A stretch of 64,000 nt of DNA from Oscillospiraceae bacterium (GCA_017473225.1 JAFUMG010000043.1:1-64000), one strand, 5' to 3'; shown: positions 54,878 to 64,000, counted from the first letter of the stretch. Program-made: numbers and translations. The notes: generated by a model from the sequence alone, not told the origin.

Positions 54878-54917
54878 AAAATAACAACAAACCGCTTCCT
54901 GACGGAAGCGGTTTGTC
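54878..54917 (-). terminator. Terminator of the uppS-polC unit
   Basis: A 13-bp stem (acaaaccgcttcc/ggaagcggtttgt, about 54888-54917) is followed by a T-rich run on the minus strand. It lies beyond the repeat that follows polC. Confidence 0.72.
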
Positions 54918-54936
54918 AGCGTGGCAAAAAATAGCT

Positions 54937-55127
54937 GTCATTGCGAACCAGCCCGCATTGAATAGTGGTATGGCTGCCACCGGCAGCCATAATAATGCTG
55001 ATTCGCTGCGCGGAGCACCACTGGTGTGGCAATCCCCTAAATAGAAGGGAAAACCTTAGATTAGGAATTGAAAATATTTGAAAATCCAGGGGATTGCCAC
55101 GCCAGTGTGCGCACTGGCTCGCAATGA
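54937..55127. repeat. Inverted-repeat element (GTCATT-ended) after polC
   Basis: Its ends gtcattgcgaaccag and ctggctcgcaatgac are inverted. The right arm (to about 55086) matches the right arm of the aroA element. The left side is interrupted by about 65 bp with its own stem (ggctgccaccggcagcc), then resumes (ccactggtgtggcaatcccc). No protein-coding content. Confidence 0.8.
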
Positions 55128-55137
55128 CGGTGAAATT

Positions 55138-58100
55138 TTAAAAGAAACTGACCTGGCTGGTATCGGGCAGGCTTCCAAAGGCGCCGGCGTCCTTCAGCAT
55201 CTGGATGTGGGTCTTGGAGACCTTGGGACAGGCGGCGGCTACTTCCTCGATGGACAGGAAGCTCTTACCCTCCCGGCCCTTCATCAGGTCCCAGGCGGCA
55301 TTTTCGCCCAGGCCGGAGATGGAGACGAAGGGCGGTAGCAGCTTGCCATCCTTAATGAGGAATTTGGTGGCGTGGGACTCATAAATGTCGATGGGCAGGA
55401 ACTCGAAGCCCCGGAGGTAGAACTCATAGACGACCTCCATGGTGGTCAGCAGATCCTCGTCCTTATCGGTGGCGTTTTCGTTGTTCTCGATGGCGTCGAT
55501 GTTGGCCATCACCGCTTCCTTGCCATGGGTCATCAGCACCGCGTCAAAGCCGCCCTTCTGGCTGCGGCGGTAGAAATAGGCCGCGTAGAAGGCCAGCGGG
55601 TGATGGACCTTGAACCAGGCGATGCGGAAGGCCATCATGACGTAAGCCACGGCGTGGGCCTTGGGGAACAGGTACTTGATCTTCTTGCAGGAGCCGATGT
55701 ACCATTCCGGCACGCCCGCTGCCTTCATCTCTTCCTCCGCGCCCTCGGGAAGGCCTCTGCCCTTTCGGACCGCCTCCATGATCTTGAAGGACCGCTTCTC
55801 CGGCATACCGCAGGAGATCAGATAGATCATGATGTCGTCACGGCAGCCGATGGTGGAGTCGACCGTTGCGGTCTTGGAGGTGATCAGATCCTTGGCGTTG
55901 CCCAGCCACACGTCGGTACCGTGGGAGAAGCCGGAAAGCCGGACCAGGGTATCGAACCGGGTGGGCATGGTGTCCATCAGCATACCGCGGGTGAAGCGGG
56001 TATTGAACTCCGGGATGGCCACCGCGCCGGTGGGACCCAGGATCTTGTCGTTCTCATAGCCCAGGACCTTGGAATTGGTGAAGATGGACATGGTGTCCTT
56101 GTCATCCAGGGGGATGGTCTTGGCGTCCACGCCGGTCATGTCCTCCATCATGCGGATCATGGTGGGGTCATCATGGCCCAGCATATCCAGCTTCAGAAGG
56201 TTCTCCTCCATGGAGTGGTATTCAAAATGGGTGGTGATCTGGTCGGAATTGGGGTCGTCCGCCGGGTGCTGGACCGGGCAGAAATCCCAGATCTCATTCT
56301 CCTGGGGGATGACGACCAGACCGCCGGGATGCTGGCCCGTGGTGCGGCGGACGCCGACACAGCCCTGGGCCAGACGGGTCTCCTCCGCCCGGGAGGCGGC
56401 CCTCCCCCGCTCCTGCATGTACTTCTTCACATAGCCAAAGGCGGTCTTCTCCGCCACGGTGCCGATGGTGCCCGCCCGGAACACATGGGACCGTCCGAAC
56501 ATCTCGACGCAGTAAGCGTGGGCGTTGGCCTGATATTCGCCGGAGAAATTCAGGTCGATATCCGGCACCTTATCGCCGCCGAAGCCCAGGAATGTCTCGA
56601 AGGGGATGTTGAAGCCGTCCTTTTCCATTTTGGTGCCGCACTTGGGACACACCGCGTCGGGAAGGTCCGCGCCGCAGTTATAGCCCTTGGGCACATCCAG
56701 CTCCGTGTATTTGCACTCCGGATTGGGGCAGCGGTAGTGGGGCTGGAAGGAATTGACCTCCGTGATGCCAGACATATAGGCCACGATGGAGGAGCCGACG
56801 GAGCCACGGGAGCCCACCAGATAGCCATGCTCCAGAGAATTCTGCACCAGCTTCTGGGCGGACATGTAGATCACATCGTAGTGACAGGAGATGATATCGT
56901 GGAGCTCCGTCTCCAGACGCTTGGTGAAGACCTCCGGGGGATTGTCGCCATAAAGCCGGTGGAACTTGGTATAGACCAGATTGTTCAGGTCCTCCACGGA
57001 ATTTTCGATCTTGGGCGCGAACAGGTTGTGGGGCACCGGCCGCAGTGTCTCGCACATATCGGCGATCTTATTGGGGTTCTCCACCACCACCTCATAGGCC
57101 TTTTCCTCGCCCAGGTAGCTGAACTCCTCCAGCATCTCGTCGGTGGTGCGGAAATACAGGGGCATTTCCTTATCCGCGTCGTCAAAGCCCTTGGTGGCCA
57201 GCAGGATGTGGCGGAAGGTCTCGTCCTCCGGGTTTAGGAAATGGACGTCACCCGTGGCCACCACAGGCTTTCCCAACTCCTCGCCCAGGCGGACGATCTT
57301 CCGATTGTACTCCCGCAGGTCCTCGTCGGTCTGGGCTTCGTACTTGTCATTATCCAGCATGAACCGGTTGTTGGACAGGGGCTGGATCTCCAGGAAGTCA
57401 TAGAAGGAGGCCAGACGCTTCAGCTCATCCTCGCTCTTGTGGTCCAGAATGGCCTGGAAAAGCTCGCCCGCTTCACAGGCGGAGCCGATGATCAGGCCCT
57501 CCCGCAGCTCCAGCAGCTCGGATTTGGGGATCCGGGGCACACGCTTGAAGTATTTCAGATTGGAATCGGAGATCAGGTGGTAGAGATTACGCAGACCTAC
57601 CTGATTCTTGGCAAAGAGGATGATATGCCGGGCATGGCGGTCCGTGATGCGGCCCTTGGAGCGGAGCTTCGTCATGGCGGGATTGATGCCCTGGAGGCTG
57701 TGGATGTCGTATTCCTCCTCCAGCTTCTGCATCAGCCGGGCCATGATCAGACCGCAGGTCATGGCATCGTCCGCGGCCCGGTGGTGATTGAAGTCCGGCA
57801 GACTCAGGGCGTTGGAAACCATGTCCAGCTTGAATTTGTTCAGATGGGGCAGCAGATTCTGAGACAGGATCAGTGTATCCGCCGCGGTATAGTCATAGGG
57901 CAAGCCCTGGCGCAAACATTCGGCCCGGATGAAGCCGGTATCGAAATCGGAATTGTGGGCCACCAGCACCCGCCCGCCGATGAATTCCAGGAATTTCGGC
58001 AGGACCTCCTCGATCTTCGGGGCGCCGACGAGCATATCGTCGGTGATGCCCGTCAGGTCCACGATCTTCTTTTCCAGCTTCCGCTCCGGGTCCACAAAGG

Positions 58101-59451
58101 TCTGGAAGCGGTCGATCTCCTGACCGTTTTTCAGGATCACCGCGCCGATCTCAATGATCCGGTCCGTCCGGGAAGAAAGGCCCGTGGTTTCCAGGTCAAA
58201 GGCCACGAATTCCTGATCGAAGGCCATATCCTGCCCGCCATGGACCACGATCCGGTCATCCACGTCGTTGACGAAATAACCCTCGCAGCCGTAGAGGATC
58301 TTGATGGTCTCGTCGGTGCCGGCCACTTTGGGGGGCTTCTTGCCCTCCACCGCGTGAAGGGCGTCGGTGAAGGACTGGCAGCAGCCGTGGTCCGTGATGG
58401 CGATGGCCTTGTGGCCCCAGGCGGCCGCCTGCTTGACCGCCGCGGCGGTATCCGTCAGGGCGTCCATGTTGGACATGATGGTATGCAGGTGCAGCTCCAC
58501 CCGCTTTGCGCCCGGCGCGGTATCCTTCCGCTTGGGCATGGAGCCGGGCATCATGGCGAAGGGCTTCAGGACCATCTCGTTGTCGAACTGATTGATCATC
58601 AGCTTGCCCTGGACCTTCAACACCTCGCCCACCTTCACATTTTCCAGAATGGGCTTGGCCTCGTTCGCTTCCATGAAGCGGTTGATGCGGATGGAGTTGG
58701 TGTTGTCGGTCATGTCGAAATTGACCACCCAGGCGTTGCGCTTTTTCAGCTCCTTGTGCTCCACGTTGAAGACCCGACCCTCAACGATGACGCTGCCCAT
58801 ATCCAGATTCAGGTCCTTCATGGGCACAACGGCGCCCCGGAAAGGCTTGCCATAGAAGGTCTCGCTGGGGGCAGCGGGCTTGTCCTCCTTCTTCTGCTGG
58901 GAGGACACAGCGGGCATGGTCTCGATCAGCTGGGTACGCATGGACTCCATGGCATCAAATAGGGCCTGGCCCTCCAGAGCCTGTCCCGCTTCGATGCGGA
59001 TGGTCACCGGAGCCGCGAACCGCTCCCGGAGGGTATTCTGGACCACAGGTACGCTCTCTTCCAGCGCTTTCTTGCCGTTGGCCACCAGCTGGACCGTCAG
59101 CTCCTCTTCCTTCCAGACCCACTTGGCTCCTGCCAGGGTGCCCCGGGCCATGGAATTCTGGACCACAAACAGGTCCCGCAGTTCCTCCGGCTCGATCTTG
59201 TGGAGCTCGGTGGCCGGATGGACGGCAGTCAGCTCAAAGCCCAGCAGGCCGTACATCTGGCAAATCTCCTTCGCCACCTGGTCCAGCAGGCGCTTGGGGA
59301 TATAATGCTCGGCTTGGATCGCCACATGGATCTTCCGGGCCGCGGGGTCGATATCCGCGGCAACGATAGCCGCCTGAGAAAGCGCGCCTTCCAGCGCCTC
59401 AGGCGGCTCATAGTCCGGGAACATATTGGTAAAAAATACTTGTTCTGCCAT
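55138..59451 (-). CDS. polC: DNA polymerase III subunit alpha, PolC type
   Basis: The main replicative polymerase of Firmicutes with built-in proofreading. The 1437-residue protein has an N-terminal region, an OB domain, a PHP-like domain beginning RVELHLHTIMSNMDALTD, the inserted DnaQ-type exonuclease (FVAFDLETTGLSSRTDRIIEIGAV), a zinc-binding CxxC region (CPNPECKYTE, CPKCG), and the polymerase core with KVPDIDLNFSGEYQ. The ATG at 59451 has no Shine-Dalgarno sequence; a palindromic element ends 14 bases upstream. It is the last gene of the uppS-cdsA-dxr-rseP-ispG-polC order. Confidence 0.97.
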   Translation of the reverse strand: MAEQVFFTNMFPDYEPPEALEGALSQAAIVAADIDPAARKIHVAIQAEHYIPKRLLDQVAKEICQMYGLLGFELTAVHPATELHKIEPEELRDLFVVQNSMARGTLAGAKWVWKEEELTVQLVANGKKALEESVPVVQNTLRERFAAPVTIRIEAGQALEGQALFDAMESMRTQLIETMPAVSSQQKKEDKPAAPSETFYGKPFRGAVVPMKDLNLDMGSVIVEGRVFNVEHKELKKRNAWVVNFDMTDNTNSIRINRFMEANEAKPILENVKVGEVLKVQGKLMINQFDNEMVLKPFAMMPGSMPKRKDTAPGAKRVELHLHTIMSNMDALTDTAAAVKQAAAWGHKAIAITDHGCCQSFTDALHAVEGKKPPKVAGTDETIKILYGCEGYFVNDVDDRIVVHGGQDMAFDQEFVAFDLETTGLSSRTDRIIEIGAVILKNGQEIDRFQTFVDPERKLEKKIVDLTGITDDMLVGAPKIEEVLPKFLEFIGGRVLVAHNSDFDTGFIRAECLRQGLPYDYTAADTLILSQNLLPHLNKFKLDMVSNALSLPDFNHHRAADDAMTCGLIMARLMQKLEEEYDIHSLQGINPAMTKLRSKGRITDRHARHIILFAKNQVGLRNLYHLISDSNLKYFKRVPRIPKSELLELREGLIIGSACEAGELFQAILDHKSEDELKRLASFYDFLEIQPLSNNRFMLDNDKYEAQTDEDLREYNRKIVRLGEELGKPVVATGDVHFLNPEDETFRHILLATKGFDDADKEMPLYFRTTDEMLEEFSYLGEEKAYEVVVENPNKIADMCETLRPVPHNLFAPKIENSVEDLNNLVYTKFHRLYGDNPPEVFTKRLETELHDIISCHYDVIYMSAQKLVQNSLEHGYLVGSRGSVGSSIVAYMSGITEVNSFQPHYRCPNPECKYTELDVPKGYNCGADLPDAVCPKCGTKMEKDGFNIPFETFLGFGGDKVPDIDLNFSGEYQANAHAYCVEMFGRSHVFRAGTIGTVAEKTAFGYVKKYMQERGRAASRAEETRLAQGCVGVRRTTGQHPGGLVVIPQENEIWDFCPVQHPADDPNSDQITTHFEYHSMEENLLKLDMLGHDDPTMIRMMEDMTGVDAKTIPLDDKDTMSIFTNSKVLGYENDKILGPTGAVAIPEFNTRFTRGMLMDTMPTRFDTLVRLSGFSHGTDVWLGNAKDLITSKTATVDSTIGCRDDIMIYLISCGMPEKRSFKIMEAVRKGRGLPEGAEEEMKAAGVPEWYIGSCKKIKYLFPKAHAVAYVMMAFRIAWFKVHHPLAFYAAYFYRRSQKGGFDAVLMTHGKEAVMANIDAIENNENATDKDEDLLTTMEVVYEFYLRGFEFLPIDIYESHATKFLIKDGKLLPPFVSISGLGENAAWDLMKGREGKSFLSIEEVAAACPKVSKTHIQMLKDAGAFGSLPDTSQVSFF

Positions 59452-59465
59452 ATCGATTGGAAGCA

Positions 59466-59538
59466 GGGACCGATGCCCACATCAGCCCTCTGTACAGATA
59501 CGGTGGTTATGAAAGGGGCCGATGTGGGCATCGGCCCC
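59466..59538. repeat. Palindromic element between ispG and polC
   Basis: Arms 59466-59489 and 59515-59538 are inverted copies of about 24 bp with few mismatches (gggaccgatgcccacatc-type). Its minus-strand end reads CTGTAGGGGCC, matching the GTAGGG ends of the element at 10289-10363. Confidence 0.75.
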
Positions 59539-59543
59539 TACAG

Positions 59544-60581
59544 TTACATATTGTCGATGCGCTTCAGCAGGGCGGGCAGCAGCTCGTCATAGGGGAGCTT
59601 TTCCACCTGCTCGCCCTTCTCGAAGATCATGCCCCAGCCGTCACCGCCGGCGATACCGATGTCGGCCTCCCGGGCTTCACCGGGGCCGTTGACCACGCAG
59701 CCCATGACCGCCACAGTGATGGGCTTTTCGCAGTCCTTCAGGGCGGCGTCCACCTGGTTCACCAGGCCGATCAGGTCGATGCGGGTCCGGCCGCAGGTGG
59801 GACAGGAGACGATATTGACGCCTTCCTTCCGCAGGCCCGCCGCCTTCAGGATGTCCCGGGCGGCATAGACCTCCTCCACGGGGTCGTCCGTCAGGGAGAC
59901 CCGGATGGTATCGCCGATGCCGTCCAACAGCAGGCTGCCGATGCCCATGGCGGACTTGATCAGGCCCTGCTTCACAGGGCCGGTCTCGGTGACGCCGATG
60001 TGGATGGGATAGTCACATTTGGCCCGGAATTTCCGGGCAGCTTCCACCATGGTGGGAACAGTGGAGGACTTCATGGACACGCAGGTGTCATAGAAGCCGA
60101 ACTTTTCCAGCAGAGCCAGATGCTCAAAGGCGCTCTCCACCAGCGCGTCCGCCGTGGGATGGCCGTACTTTTCCAGCAGCTTCTTGTCCAGACTGCCGCC
60201 GTTGACGCCGATGCGGATGGGTATCTTCTTATCCTTGCAGACCTCAACGACTGCCTGGACCCGGTCCTCCCCGCCGATATTGCCGGGGTTGATACGGATC
60301 TTGCTGGCGCCGCCTTCCGCGGCGGCGATGGCCAGTTTGTAGTCGAAATGGATATCCGCCACCAGCGGCAGGGGGCTTTCCCCGCAGATCTCCGCGAAGC
60401 TCCGGGCCGCTTCCATATTGGGCACCGCCAGCCGGGCGATCTGGCAGCCGGCAGCCTTCAGCTGTTGGATCTGGCGCAGGCTTCCCTCCACATCAGTGGT
60501 TTTGGTATTCAGCATGGACTGGATGACCACAGGCGCGCCGCCGCCAATGGCCACGCCGCCTACATGGATCTGTCTTGTCAT
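59544..60581 (-). CDS. ispG: 4-hydroxy-3-methylbut-2-enyl-diphosphate synthase
   Basis: Penultimate step of the MEP isoprenoid pathway, using a [4Fe-4S] cluster. The 345-residue product has the N-terminal barrel (VMIQSMLNTKTTD; RINPGNIG; VNGGSLDKKLLEKYG) and the C-terminal cluster domain with SCPTCGRTRIDL and MGCVVNGPGEA cysteines. It lies 6 bases after rseP. Together with dxr it places two MEP genes beside cdsA/uppS. Confidence 0.96.
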   Translation of the reverse strand: MTRQIHVGGVAIGGGAPVVIQSMLNTKTTDVEGSLRQIQQLKAAGCQIARLAVPNMEAARSFAEICGESPLPLVADIHFDYKLAIAAAEGGASKIRINPGNIGGEDRVQAVVEVCKDKKIPIRIGVNGGSLDKKLLEKYGHPTADALVESAFEHLALLEKFGFYDTCVSMKSSTVPTMVEAARKFRAKCDYPIHIGVTETGPVKQGLIKSAMGIGSLLLDGIGDTIRVSLTDDPVEEVYAARDILKAAGLRKEGVNIVSCPTCGRTRIDLIGLVNQVDAALKDCEKPITVAVMGCVVNGPGEAREADIGIAGGDGWGMIFEKGEQVEKLPYDELLPALLKRIDNM

Positions 60582-60587
60582 ATCTAT

Positions 60588-61649
60588 TTACCTCTTGACG
60601 ATCACAAAAATATCTTTGAACATGATCAGTGCCATCAGCGCCAGCAGCAGGACCATACCCGCGCCGTGGAGATAGCCTTCATATTTGGGGTTGATCTTTT
60701 TCCGGGTCACCGCTTCCACCGCTGTGGTGATCAGCAGGCAGACCACCCGGCCGCCGTCCAGGGCGGGAATGGGCAGCAGATTCATCACCGCCAGATTGAT
60801 GGCGATGAAGCCGCCGAAATAGAGCATATTCATCAGGGCGTCAAAGCTGGTCTCGGACGCCTGGGCCACCTGGTTCATCTGATCCACGATCATCACCGGG
60901 CCGCCCATATCCTGCAGGCCCACCTGGCCCCGCACCAGCATCTGCAGGCTCAGCCGCACCAGCCGGACGGTGTCCAGCGCGGTATTCCAGGTATAGCGGA
61001 TCTTATTGGCAAAGGTCGCGTCCTCCAGGCCGAAATTAAAGCCATAGCGCAGGCTGGTGCCCCCTTCCGGGTCCGGGAATTCCCGCTTCTCCATGGTGAA
61101 ATCCACCAGCTCGATCTTCTGGCCGTCACGCTCGATCACCAGATCATGGACATCGCCGGGATTCAGGGAGAGGATCGTGGTAAAGTCGGAGGCGACGTAG
61201 ATCTTCTCCCCGTCCAGCTCCAGGATGCGGTCCCCTTCCAGCAGGCCTTCCTCGCCATAGAGGGCGCAGCCCTCCTCGAAGTAATCCACCACCGGCACCG
61301 CGAACTGCTCCGCGGGGGCATAGACCACCGCCAGAAGCAGCAGTCCCACCACAAAGTTCATCGCCGCGCCGGCCACCAGAATGATCAGCCGCTTCCACCA
61401 GGCCGCCTTCTGGAAGGACCGGGGATTTTCCGTATCCTCGTCCTCGCCCTCCATGGCGCAGTAGCCGCCGATGGGGATCAGGCGGATGGCGTACAGGGTC
61501 TCCCCGATCTGCTTTTTGAAGATCGCGGGTCCCATGAACACGGAAAACTCATTGACCTGCACGCCGGAGAGCTTCGCCGCCACGAAATGGCCCAGCTCAT
61601 GGACAAAGATCAGCACGCTGAACAGCAGGATCGCAAACAAAATACTCAA
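60588..61649 (-). CDS. rseP: Site-2 protease (RseP/RasP-type, RIP metalloprotease)
   Basis: Intramembrane zinc protease that trims membrane anti-sigma factors and signal peptides. The 353-residue protein has HELGH at residues 17-21, a PDZ domain (about 115-190; EGCALYGEEGLLEGDRILELDGEKI), and the third ligand region NLLPIPALDGGRV. The start is TTG at 61649, with AAGGAG eight bases upstream, overlapping the end of dxr. It is in the conserved cluster between dxr and ispG. Confidence 0.94.
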   Translation of the reverse strand: MSILFAILLFSVLIFVHELGHFVAAKLSGVQVNEFSVFMGPAIFKKQIGETLYAIRLIPIGGYCAMEGEDEDTENPRSFQKAAWWKRLIILVAGAAMNFVVGLLLLAVVYAPAEQFAVPVVDYFEEGCALYGEEGLLEGDRILELDGEKIYVASDFTTILSLNPGDVHDLVIERDGQKIELVDFTMEKREFPDPEGGTSLRYGFNFGLEDATFANKIRYTWNTALDTVRLVRLSLQMLVRGQVGLQDMGGPVMIVDQMNQVAQASETSFDALMNMLYFGGFIAINLAVMNLLPIPALDGGRVVCLLITTAVEAVTRKKINPKYEGYLHGAGMVLLLALMALIMFKDIFVIVKR

Positions 61650-61661
61650 TAAAAAGACTCC

Positions 61662-62819
61662 TTAATCGGTAGTTGCGCGCTTTTTGACGCACGCTCTCGC
61701 CAGACGGTCCGCTTCCAGGATCTCCTCCAGCGTCGGGTTCTGGATGAAGGGTACCTCCTCCACCGCGTCCCGGACCAGACGGTAGATGTCATAGAAACCG
61801 ATCTCATTTTTCAGATACATGGCGACCGCTTCCTCGTTGGCGCCGTTCATGGCGGGGCAAGCCGTGCCGCCCTTCGCGGCGCAGGCCCGGGCCAAAGCCA
61901 GGCAGGGGAAGGTTTCCAGGTCCGGCTTATAAAAGCTCAGGGCGCCGCAGGCCGTGAGATCCAGGGGCTCCACCGGGCAGACGGTCCGCTCCGGGTAAGT
62001 TAGGGCCAGCTGGATGGGCAGGCGCATATCGGGAGAGCCCAGCTGGGCCATCACCGCGCCGTCCACAAATTCCACAAGACTGTGGACAATGCTCTGGCGG
62101 TGAATGACCACATCCACCTGCTCCAGGGGCAGGTCGTACAGCCGCATGGCTTCGATGACTTCCAGGCCCTTGTTCATCAGCGTGGCGCAGTCAACGGTGA
62201 TCTTGGGGCCCATCTTCCAGGTGGGATGCCGCAGGACATCTTCCTTGGTCACATGCTTCAGCCGCTCCTTCTCCATGCCGAAGAAGGGGCCGCCGGAGCA
62301 GGTCAGGATGATCTTTTTGATCTCCCTCCGGTTTCGGGAGCCCATCAGGCACTGGAAGATCGCGGAATGCTCCGAATCCACCGGCACGATCTCCGCGCCG
62401 TATTTCTTCGCTTCCGCCATCACCAGCTCGCCGGCGCAGACCAGGGTCTCCTTGTTGGCGAGGCCAATGCGCTTGCCGGCACGGATAGCCGCCAGCGTGG
62501 GCTTCAGGCCCACCATGCCCACAACGGCCGTGATGACGCAGTCGGCTTCCTCCATGGTCGCCGCCTCGATCAGGCCCGCCTCACCGTATGAGACCCGGGT
62601 GGGCAGATCGGAGATCATGCCCTTCAGGGCCTGAGCCGCTTCTTCCGTAGCCATAACAGCGAGGTCCGGCCGGAACCGGCGGCACTGCTCCGCCATCCGC
62701 TCCACGCCGGTACCGGCCGTCAGGGCCGCCACCTTCACATCGGGCAGACGGCTGATAATGTCCAGGCTCTGCCGGCCGATGGAGCCGGTGGAGCCCAAAA
62801 TACTGATACATTTCATCAT
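61662..62819 (-). CDS. dxr: 1-deoxy-D-xylulose-5-phosphate reductoisomerase
   Basis: Second step of the MEP pathway. The 385-residue protein has the NADPH-binding LGSTGSIGRQSLDII, LANKETLVCAGELV, the metal and active-site PVDSEHSAIFQCL, and MNKGLEVIEAM. The start is at 62819 or, one codon later, 62816; the ribosome site is weak (GGTG). Close spacing to cdsA and rseP indicates one transcript. Confidence 0.95.
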   Translation of the reverse strand: MMKCISILGSTGSIGRQSLDIISRLPDVKVAALTAGTGVERMAEQCRRFRPDLAVMATEEAAQALKGMISDLPTRVSYGEAGLIEAATMEEADCVITAVVGMVGLKPTLAAIRAGKRIGLANKETLVCAGELVMAEAKKYGAEIVPVDSEHSAIFQCLMGSRNRREIKKIILTCSGGPFFGMEKERLKHVTKEDVLRHPTWKMGPKITVDCATLMNKGLEVIEAMRLYDLPLEQVDVVIHRQSIVHSLVEFVDGAVMAQLGSPDMRLPIQLALTYPERTVCPVEPLDLTACGALSFYKPDLETFPCLALARACAAKGGTACPAMNGANEEAVAMYLKNEIGFYDIYRLVRDAVEEVPFIQNPTLEEILEADRLARACVKKRATTD

Positions 62820-62823
62820 AAGC

Positions 62824-63645
62824 TTACACCGCCACAGGGATCAGAAGCATCAGCGCTTCCATCAGGGGGGCCACCAGCATCATGGAGTCGAAACGGTCCA
62901 GAATGCCGCCATGGCCGGGGATCAGATTGCCGTAGTCCTTGATGCCGGTCTGGCGCTTGACCACGGAGAAGCACAGATCACCCATGATGCCAACCAGGCT
63001 TCCGCCCAGGCCATAGATGATCGCGTACAGATAATTGACGCTGAAATTCAGATTCTCAAAGGGCAGGTCCAGCACGATCGTGTAGATGATCATGGCCACG
63101 ATGGCGCAGATCACGCCGCCCACGGCGCCCTCGATGGTCTTATGAGGGCTGATGACGGGGGCCAGCTTATGGGCGCCGAAGAAGCGACCGGCGAAATAAG
63201 CGCCCGCGTCGGAGGCAAAAGCCACGATGAAGGGGATCAGCACCAGATACTTGCCCAGCTTCATGACGTGGATGCGGATCAGGCTGCTCAGCAGCAGCGG
63301 CACCAGCACACCCGCCACAAAGCACATGCAGATCTTATCGAAGGTGACCTTCACATGGGACATCATCATCTCCGCGAACAGCAGCATGGTAAAGGCCATC
63401 AGGCCCAGCAGGCCCCAGGCGTGCTCCGCGCCCAGATAGCTCCAGATGGAAATGGCGAAAGCCATCACGGCGGAATAAACGACCAGCCGGGCATGGCGGA
63501 CCAGGTCTGTCCGGTACAGCAGCTCGTAGGCAGCGATGGCCAGCATCGCGCCCCAGATGATCGCGGTCACGATCTTCGGCGCCGCCAGCAGGATCACCAG
63601 CAGGATGGGGATCAGCACCGCGGCTGTAATCACTCTTGTCTTCAT
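62824..63645 (-). CDS. cdsA: Phosphatidate cytidylyltransferase
   Basis: Makes CDP-diacylglycerol for phospholipid synthesis. The 273-residue membrane protein has about seven helices and the family signature SDAGAYFAGRFFGAHKLAPVISPHKTIEGAVGG in its second half, with SVVKRQTGIKDYGNLIPGHGGILDRFDS near the C terminus. It lies 6 bases after uppS in the standard uppS-cdsA-dxr-rseP order. Confidence 0.96.
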   Translation of the reverse strand: MKTRVITAAVLIPILLVILLAAPKIVTAIIWGAMLAIAAYELLYRTDLVRHARLVVYSAVMAFAISIWSYLGAEHAWGLLGLMAFTMLLFAEMMMSHVKVTFDKICMCFVAGVLVPLLLSSLIRIHVMKLGKYLVLIPFIVAFASDAGAYFAGRFFGAHKLAPVISPHKTIEGAVGGVICAIVAMIIYTIVLDLPFENLNFSVNYLYAIIYGLGGSLVGIMGDLCFSVVKRQTGIKDYGNLIPGHGGILDRFDSMMLVAPLMEALMLLIPVAV

Positions 63646-63651
63646 TTCTCT

Positions 63652-64000
63652 TTATACGCCTCCAAAACGGCGGTTACGCCGGTGATATTCCGCGATGGCC
63701 TCGTCCAGATCCGCGGGACCAAAGTCGGGCCACAGTACATTCATAAACACAAATTCCGAATAGGCGGACTGCCACAGCAGGAAATTGCTGATCCGCTTTT
63801 CACCGGAGGGCCGGATGATCAGCTCCGGGTCCGGCACATCCGCGGAGTAAAGATAGGAAGAGAGCAGCTCTTCCGTCAGCTCCTCCGGCTGACGTTTCCC
63901 CTCCACCACATCAGCTGCGAAGGCTTTCGCGGCGTGGACGATCTCATCCCGTCCGCCGTAGTTCAGGCAGAAATTCACCTGCACCTCATGGTATTGGGAG
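63652..64000 (-). CDS. uppS: Isoprenyl transferase (undecaprenyl diphosphate synthase), partial
   Basis: The C-terminal 115 codons are present; the gene continues beyond the window. The sequence runs from FCLNYGGRDEIVHAAKAF through DPELIIRPSGEKRISNFLLWQSAYSEFVF, the UppS RxSGExRxSxFxxWQ motif that binds the diphosphate, to the C terminus. UppS makes the C55 lipid carrier for wall synthesis. It heads the visible part of the cluster. Confidence 0.95.
   Translation of the reverse strand, partial: SQYHEVQVNFCLNYGGRDEIVHAAKAFAADVVEGKRQPEELTEELLSSYLYSADVPDPELIIRPSGEKRISNFLLWQSAYSEFVFMNVLWPDFGPADLDEAIAEYHRRNRRFGGV

Noticed and set aside
55372..57237. Plus-strand open frame opposite polC
   Set aside because: Antisense shadow of a highly conserved gene; His/Gly/Val-rich with no domain.

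Overview
The window reads as a chromosomal segment of a Gram-positive anaerobic gut-type Clostridia, most likely an Oscillospiraceae/Ruminococcaceae relative. This is an inference from fairly high GC with many CCC/GGC-rich codons, strong AGGAGG ribosome sites, clean sigma-A promoters, a PolC-type replicase, type III glutamine synthetase, AsnA, a T-box in front of alaS, and RNase M5. No phage, IS transposase, rRNA, tRNA or CRISPR array was seen.

Layout: 1-3.6 kb holds the L11-L1 and L10-L7/L12 ribosomal genes, split by a terminator and two small orphan genes; rplJ has its own promoter and an L10-type leader. 3.7-6.9 kb has membrane and surface proteins, including a phosphodiester glycosidase. 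7-8 kb has an Mrp/NBP35 Fe-S ATPase. 7.9-14.2 kb is a minus-strand operon comEC-holA-rnmV-ABC-F-small membrane protein. 14.3-17.4 kb is alaS with its T-box. 17.4-22.7 kb has a short PaaK-like protein, asnA, a DUF2500-like protein, a MOSC protein and a PcrA/UvrD helicase.

22.9-31.1 kb is the centrepiece: one plus-strand operon, aroF-tyrA-aroB-aroA-aroC-pheA-aroE/aroK fusion-aroQ, encoding every step from DAHP synthase to chorismate plus the Phe and Tyr branches. Its 5' leader encodes a 20-residue peptide with four Phe and four Tyr, then a three-codon Met-Tyr-Phe mini-ORF whose stop abuts an intrinsic terminator. This looks like a ribosome-mediated Tyr/Phe attenuator. aroA carries a C-terminal tail encoded by a dispersed inverted repeat.

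31-43 kb has a small Xre regulator, an ABC exporter with a giant coiled-coil FtsX permease, a GtrA protein, a LUD protein, an aminotransferase, GlnN and a Na/phosphate transporter. 43-53 kb has dut, nrdG, a PAP2 phosphatase, a zinc peptidase, an AbrB-like regulator with a Met-gamma-lyase-like enzyme, a DMT transporter, pncB with a membrane protein, a FlK-type thioesterase and uridine phosphorylase. 53-64 kb has a Na+/alanine symporter and then the conserved minus-strand cluster uppS(partial)-cdsA-dxr-rseP-ispG-polC.

Two genome-wide themes recur. Small inverted-repeat elements sit at gene ends, supplying stop codons to aroA and rnmV and flanking polC. Downstream promoters have -35 boxes inside the upstream gene's terminator hairpin (three cases).
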